The position numbers and the translations under genes were made by a program. A DNA stretch of 64,000 nucleotides from Mycoemilia scoparia (taxonomy: Eukaryota > Kickxellomycota > Kickxellomycetes > Kickxellales > Kickxellaceae), in the NCBI GenBank assembly GCA_027575805.1, contig JANBPU010000019.1, positions 62,001 through 126,000 of the forward strand, in the 5' to 3' direction. This document shows positions 59,538 through 64,000 of the stretch, piece by piece (within the stretch, counting starts at the first letter, position 1; each line of letters begins with the position of its first letter). The notes beneath the pieces were generated by a model that saw only the letters and a list, made by a program, of their open reading frames with translations, ran no database searches and was not told the DNA's origin.

Positions 59538-60636
59538 AGTTTATGCTGGTTGGTATTATGTGCTGTGTGTGCGTAAATATAGTTGTGGGGAAATGTCAAA
59601 ATGTACTGGAATTTATAAAGAAAGTCTTTGGCTGAAACTTTGTCTAGGTAGGTGTGATTGTATAAGCCGTGTACGATGATTATAGTTAAAGCTACAGCCT
59701 GCCAAATATAATAGTAACTTGAAGAAATACAAAAATTCGAGTACGAAGAAAAGATCGTAACAGGAAAATTACGGTGTTATATGGGTCATTATCACAGAGC
59801 CAAGCGTCGCATCAAAGTTTTGGGTGCTCTTCAAGACTACTGAAGCGCTGTGTTGGTGGTGGTGGTGGCTGTGATTAATGAGTAACACCTGCTTCATCAT
59901 CAAAGATTGGTTGTTATCGTTCTATTTGATGGAAGCGTCGATCAACCACCATCGACCTTTCTTGATCGCAAGCAATCGACTATTCCATTTTATTTCTGTC
60001 TCAGTTTTCGTGTTACTTTGTGAATAAACTGCTATCTGAATTTCCATCAAGACTTCATTATTGTTCCTTCACTGAATTGCGTATGCATGGTGTGTATACT
60101 TTGGCTACGCCTGGACATTTTTGATGCAGCACAAGGTAGACCATCCAATTTTCTATTGATACTGCACCGAATAGTTCGCAAGACATTGTGGGTATAACAA
60201 GTGTTCTAACAGGGGATTTACAACAGTGTCGTTTATTCTGGATTATTATACCCGTGTTTACAACACAGTGTGTTCTTTTTTGGAAAGTTGAAAGGAAGAA
60301 GGACTTGGGGTTCATAGCCACAAATGTGAATCAATAATGCTCTGACAAAAGTAGTGAGAAGCAGTTTGCGTACCAAATATCTGAATGAAATTCTGATATG
60401 TGTGTGTGTGTGAGTGTGTGTGAGGGGAGAGTTTCAAAGCCCAGATCTTTTTGTCCTTCCCATAAGAAAGTTCTTTCCAGATTTAAAATTTTCGTTTCTA
60501 TATAAAGCGATCCATGGTTATAAAGATACATCAGAAGAATATATATATAAATATAAATGAATACTTGATCCTTTCTATAAATCACACGGAAGGAAGATTC
60601 TATACCATATCGCCTTTAGTCCCACAACAAAAGATC
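59538..60636. other. Divergent intergenic region
   Basis: Between TRP4 and MTG1 starts. It contains GGT/GTG-rich runs (59855-59870, 60400-60421) and no convincing gene. An in-frame upstream ATG at 60514 could extend MTG1. Confidence 0.45.
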
Positions 60637-61958
60637 ATGACCGGCGCATTACCCAGAGCTTTCTTTGAATGTACCAAAACCATAAATTGGTTTCCCGGCC
60701 ACATGGCCAAGGGGTTAAGACAAGTCAGTGAGAGGATGCATAAAGTAGACCTTGTCATAGAAGCAAGGGATGCACGAATTCCACTATCAGGAATAAATCC
60801 GGAGTTTGAAAAGATCATCGGGTCTAAGCCTCGATTAATTATTTACAACAAAAGCGATTTGAGTACAAACAGTGCCAAGAAGGTAAATAAATTTTTACAT
60901 GAAATTCTTGGATGTAAACTAATGGGGTGTACAAATATTTTAAATGTGTGGCAATTTACTCTCTTTGTCGTTATAGGCAATATCGGTTTCATTAAAGGAG
61001 TATAACGGACAGGATGTTATATTTTCAGAAGCATCGTCCCGCAGGAGCATACAAATGGTTTGGCAAAAGATCAAAAGTATGTGCCCGTGAATTGGTTACA
61101 AGAGATTATTTTACATTCTTATATGAAGCAATGGTCACACATGAATGCTTATATACATATATATATTATCTATATAGGAATGTTATTGGAAAAGAAGGGG
61201 TCTTTTCCTAACTATAATCTCATGATGGTCGGCATGCCCAATGTGGGGAAATCGTCCCTTACAAATGCCTTACGCACAGCTGGTGTTGGAAAGGGAAAGG
61301 CAGTTAGGACTGGTGCAAATCCCGGTGTCACGAGGTCGTTAGAGAATATGGTAAAAATATACGAAAAACCGGCGGTATACATTGTCGATACGCCCGGTGT
61401 CATGGTCCCGCACATCCCTGATCCACTGAAGGCCATAAAGGTTGCTCTGACCGGTGGAATAAGAGATGACGTTGCTGATGTTGAAATCATGGCAGATTTC
61501 TTGTTATACACTCTCAACCAACAAGACAAAATGGAGTAAGTAACCCACACACTACTTACTTCCTCAACAGCGCGAATTAGCTATGCTTGTTCATTTGTGT
61601 ATCTCCAACAGCTAAAGCGCTATTTTCTATGTGGTTAACTGACTGATACATGTTTATTTGTAGCTACCACAAAAAACTAAAACTAGCACATCCTACCGAT
61701 GACTTGACCCAGTTCTTGAATGAACTAGGCAAAAGGATAGGCTCATTGGGTCCTGGCGGCCAAGTGGATACATACGCTGCTGCTCAATTCTTTGTAAACA
61801 AGTATCGTGACGGTTTTTTTGGGCAGATATGTCTTGATGACATAAGCCAAGAAGGGCTTGATGACTTTTTCGAAACTGTAAATAATCCGCCTCAGCAAAG
61901 TAAGCGACAAGCCAAGATGGAGGAACGAAGAAAGAAGAGATTAGCAAAAAGATCGTAG
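60637..61958 (+). CDS. MTG1: MTG1-like mitochondrial ribosome GTPase (YlqF/RbgA family)
   Basis: Four exons: 60637-60882, 60977-61076, 61178-61535, 61664-61958; 332 aa. Circularly permuted GTPase, as in the family: the G4 motif (IIYNKSDL) precedes G1 (GMPNVGKSSLTNALR) and G3 (VDTPGVM). N-terminal signature INWFPGHMAKGLRQVSERMH and VIEARDARIPLSGINPEF. C-terminal ANTAR-like helical part (FLNELGKRIGSLGPGGQVDT, FFVNKYRDGFFGQICLDD) and a basic end RRKKRLAKRS. Family role: assembly of the large mitochondrial ribosomal subunit at the inner membrane. The start at 60637 leaves little presequence; an in-frame ATG at 60514 adds 41 residues (Ile/Asn/Lys-rich) and cannot be ruled out. Confidence 0.93.
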
Positions 61959-62040
61959 TCCATTATTAGTGCTATTTTGTCGTACTTAATGCTAAGCCGA
62001 TTTAAAATATATATGTCGTTAATTTCAGCAAAAATGCAGA

Positions 62041-62147
62041 TATGGATGATAATTTTTGAAGGGCGAATGTTTATAGGGGTAACCACAGCCAAATGGGTGA
62101 TCACCATTTGTTAGTAGATGGTCGCCCTTCAAAAACTATGATCCATA
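62041..62147. repeat. MITE-like element, family 1, array copy 1
   Basis: Starts TATGGATGATAATTTTTGAA and GGGCGAATGTTTATAGGGG; ends GGTCGCCCTTCAAAAACTAT and GATCCATA. An imperfect terminal inverted repeat of about 30 bp in a 107-bp unit, with interior CACAGCCAAATGGGTGATC. Too short to encode a transposase. Confidence 0.82.
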
Positions 62148-62148
62148 T

Positions 62149-62254
62149 TATGGATCATAGTTTTTGAAGGGTGAAAGTTCACTAGTAAAACTGGACATCC
62201 ATTTGGCTGTGATTGCCCCTATAAACATTCGCCCTTCAAAAATTATCATCCATA
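62149..62254. repeat. MITE-like element, family 1, array copy 2 (opposite orientation)
   Basis: Starts TATGGATCATAGTTTTTGAA; ends CATTCGCCCTTCAAAAATTA and TCATCCATA. The interior GACATCCATTTGGCTGTGAT is the reverse complement of the copy 1 interior, so it is inverted relative to it. Confidence 0.82.
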
Positions 62255-62356
62255 TGGATAATTATTTGTTAAGAGTGACTTTTGGTGGCCAACGATTATA
62301 GGGGCAATCCTGGCCAAATGGGTGACTCTATAGCCCTTCAAAAATAACTACCTATA
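62253..62356. repeat. MITE-like element, family 1, array copy 3
   Basis: Starts TATGGATAATTATTTGTTAA; interior CCTGGCCAAATGGGTGACTC; ends AGCCCTTCAAAAATAACTAC and CTATA. It shares a TA with copy 2, consistent with TA-targeted (Tc1/mariner-like) insertion. Confidence 0.8.
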
Positions 62357-62576
62357 TTGTTTAAACATTAGGCTGGCCTTCATTCGATACAGCACCGAGT
62401 CACAAACCGACCACAGCCCAACAGGTGTTGTTAAAAAAACCATAATTTCTGGTATTATGCTAGCCAGCTCAAACGTTATCAGATCATGTCACATTACTCA
62501 AAACTGGTTGGTTTGTTTCTTTGTTTTCTACTCAACAAGCTTCCAGCATTTTACTTCTTGTTCTCCTGTCCAAATA

Positions 62577-63861
62577 ATGGCTGATTCTGCAAACACAGAT
62601 ACTCCCTCTCCTCAGCCGGCTGTTCACAAGGGCCCCGCCGACTTCACTGATGATGAAAGGGCTGCCATCGCCAAGCTGCGCGAGAGGCTCCCAACCATCT
62701 TCGAGGACGCAGCCAAGCAAACTGTCAAGCCCATCAGCAAATCTATCTGGGGCATCTCCCTTGAGGCTAGGGCAGACGATTCTCGCATTGATGTTATCTT
62801 GGCAAAGTTCTTGCGCGCAAGGTATGTACACAATACCAGCAGTGCCCTTCAGCACATACACTTACCCAGTCGTAATTGCGCAGTATCGCTTTTGCACCCC
62901 ACTGAATAATTGTTCACGTCTTTATTGTCTCGTCGGTGTTAGGTCTCTAGATGTCGACGCTGCTGCCTTGATGCTTACCAACTGCCTCCAGTGGAGAGCA
63001 GACTATGAGGTCGAAAGGCTTCTTGACGAATCCTTCCCAGAAGAGCCTTTTGATAAGGTGGGAGTTGTGTATGGCCACGATAAGGATGGTCGTCCAGTGA
63101 CATACAACTTCTATGGCTCACCATCATGCAAGGAGGCTTTCAGCGATACCGATAGATTCCTGAGATGGCGCATCCAGCTCATGGAAAAGGGTGTGCGTCA
63201 GCTCGACTTCATAAATGTTGCTGATATGATACAGGTCCACGATTATGATGGTGTAGGCATCTTCAGCTATGATGGAAAGTCAAGAGCTGCTTCTAAGAGT
63301 ACGATAAAGTAAGTCCGCTGTACTTCATTGCATGCGCATATTACTAAGCATCGTTTCACTAATACCAATGAATGCCACACATTGATTAGATTGCTGAGTG
63401 ATAATTATCCTGAGACTCTCGATACAAAGTTCTTTGTCAACGTGCCTGCGTGGGGAGAGACCATATACAACTTTGTCACTAAATGGCTCTCTGAAGAAAC
63501 CAAGCGCAAGTTTGTTGTAGTTAGCAAATCCAATGCTGCGAATGCTCTACTCGAGCGCATCGATAGGGACGAACTATACCCTGATTACAAGCCAAAGGAC
63601 GATGCTGAGCCAGAACCTGCAAAGCCTGGTGACGTGCCCGATAGCAATAATGATGCCACCAGGCCAACATCTGTAGGTGTGGAGAGTACAGAACAAGGAA
63701 AAGACATGGCTACTGCAGCTCCAGAAGAAAAGGACGAGGATCCCAAAACTGAGGCCAAGGAAGAAACCAAAGAGGAAGCCAAAGAAGAAACCTCGACCAC
63801 TGCCGCAAAAGCTCCTAAGGACGAGACCGCTACGGAGCAAGAACCTGTTACAAAGCAATAG
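62577..63861 (+). CDS. SFH5: Sec14-like phosphatidylinositol transfer protein (Sfh5-like), 360 aa
   Basis: Three exons: 62577-62821, 62943-63308, 63390-63861. I chose ATG 62577 (MADSANTDTPSPQPAVHKG); an in-frame ATG at 62457 reads through leader-like sequence. CRAL-TRIO N part: SIWGISLEARADDSRIDVIL, AKFLRARSLDVDAAALMLTN and CLQWRADYEVERLL. Lipid-binding part: DGRPVTYNFYGSP, DRFLRWRIQLMEKGVRQLDF, then LLSDNYPETLDTKFFVNVPA, WGETIYNFVTKWLSEETKRK. Family role: non-classical Sec14 homologues move phosphatidylinositol between membranes and tune phosphoinositide signalling. Yeast Sfh5 also binds haem; I cannot judge the haem ligands here. The C-terminal 85 residues are a Glu/Lys/Thr/Ala-rich acidic tail with KEETKEEAKEET-type repeats, not part of the fold. 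Confidence 0.9.
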
Positions 63862-64000
63862 CCGCATTTTAATTGCAACCATGTTATCCATTTTTCAGAC
63901 TAGCCACTATACTTGATACTACCCGAACTATAACTATTTTATAAATACAAGGCACGCCATTCAACAACATATCATACAAAGTTACCAAGTAGTAAACCTT

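Larger units (their letters stand above)
61959..62576. other. Intergenic, with a triple MITE array
   Basis: Three adjoining family-1 elements fill 62041-62356. The rest is the SFH5-like gene's upstream region. Confidence 0.6.

Overview
This is a nuclear genome segment from a fungus. The evidence is the gene set: GFA1 for chitin precursor, the alpha-aminoadipate lysine enzyme LYS1, TRP4, ATG1, and Raptor/KOG1. Most genes carry short spliceosomal introns with GTAAGT-like donors and, at some sites, CTAAC-type branch points. A solitary 5S rRNA gene lies between protein genes. The DNA is AT-leaning and intergenic spaces are up to about 4 kb. Raptor is an intronless 5 kb ORF. I suspect an early-diverging lineage (for example Zoopagomycota/Kickxellomycotina or Mucoromycota), but this is an inference and no marker in the window fixes it.

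Layout: the 3' end of an anillin/Bud4-like gene (1-1230, +); CWC24 (1809-2965, +); RAD1 (3053-4573, -); two small membrane-protein genes (4880-6062, -); an F-box protein (6373-7953, -); an unknown protein (8699-9643, +); GFA1 (10445-12936, -); GAPDH (16005-17015, -); a 4.3 kb non-coding stretch; ATG1 (21293-24828, +); a small membrane protein (25442-25846, -); Raptor (27174-32207, +); a small membrane protein (32499-32852, -); a GCK-III kinase (34439-36999, +); NOB1 (37336-39131, -); SF3B4/HSH49 (39363-40418, +); a cluster of four tiny membrane-protein genes (40739-43297); 5S rRNA (43975-44090, -); GTP cyclohydrolase I (45802-47923, +); a CHY/RING ubiquitin ligase (48556-49909, -); pantothenate kinase (50886-52702, +); LYS1 (53337-54467, -); POP7 (56772-58113, +); TRP4 (58398-59537, -); MTG1 (60637-61958, +); a Sec14/Sfh5-like protein (62577-63861, +).

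The protein genes are mostly unrelated housekeeping functions and are not operonic. One suggestive pairing is ATG1 and the TORC1 subunit Raptor, which are antagonists in autophagy control and lie 2.3 kb apart.

The most unusual content is eight very small two-exon genes (33-93 codons). Each encodes one transmembrane helix followed by a mostly basic tail. Each has a phase-1 intron cutting the helix, and in five of the eight the coding part of exon 1 is exactly 46 nt. They are too short or too split to show as ordinary ORFs and I recognise no family for them. The window also has three dispersed short repeat families with inverted-repeat ends (MITE-like) and three inferred GC-AG introns. Gene models below were spliced by eye from reading frame, splice signals and family conservation.
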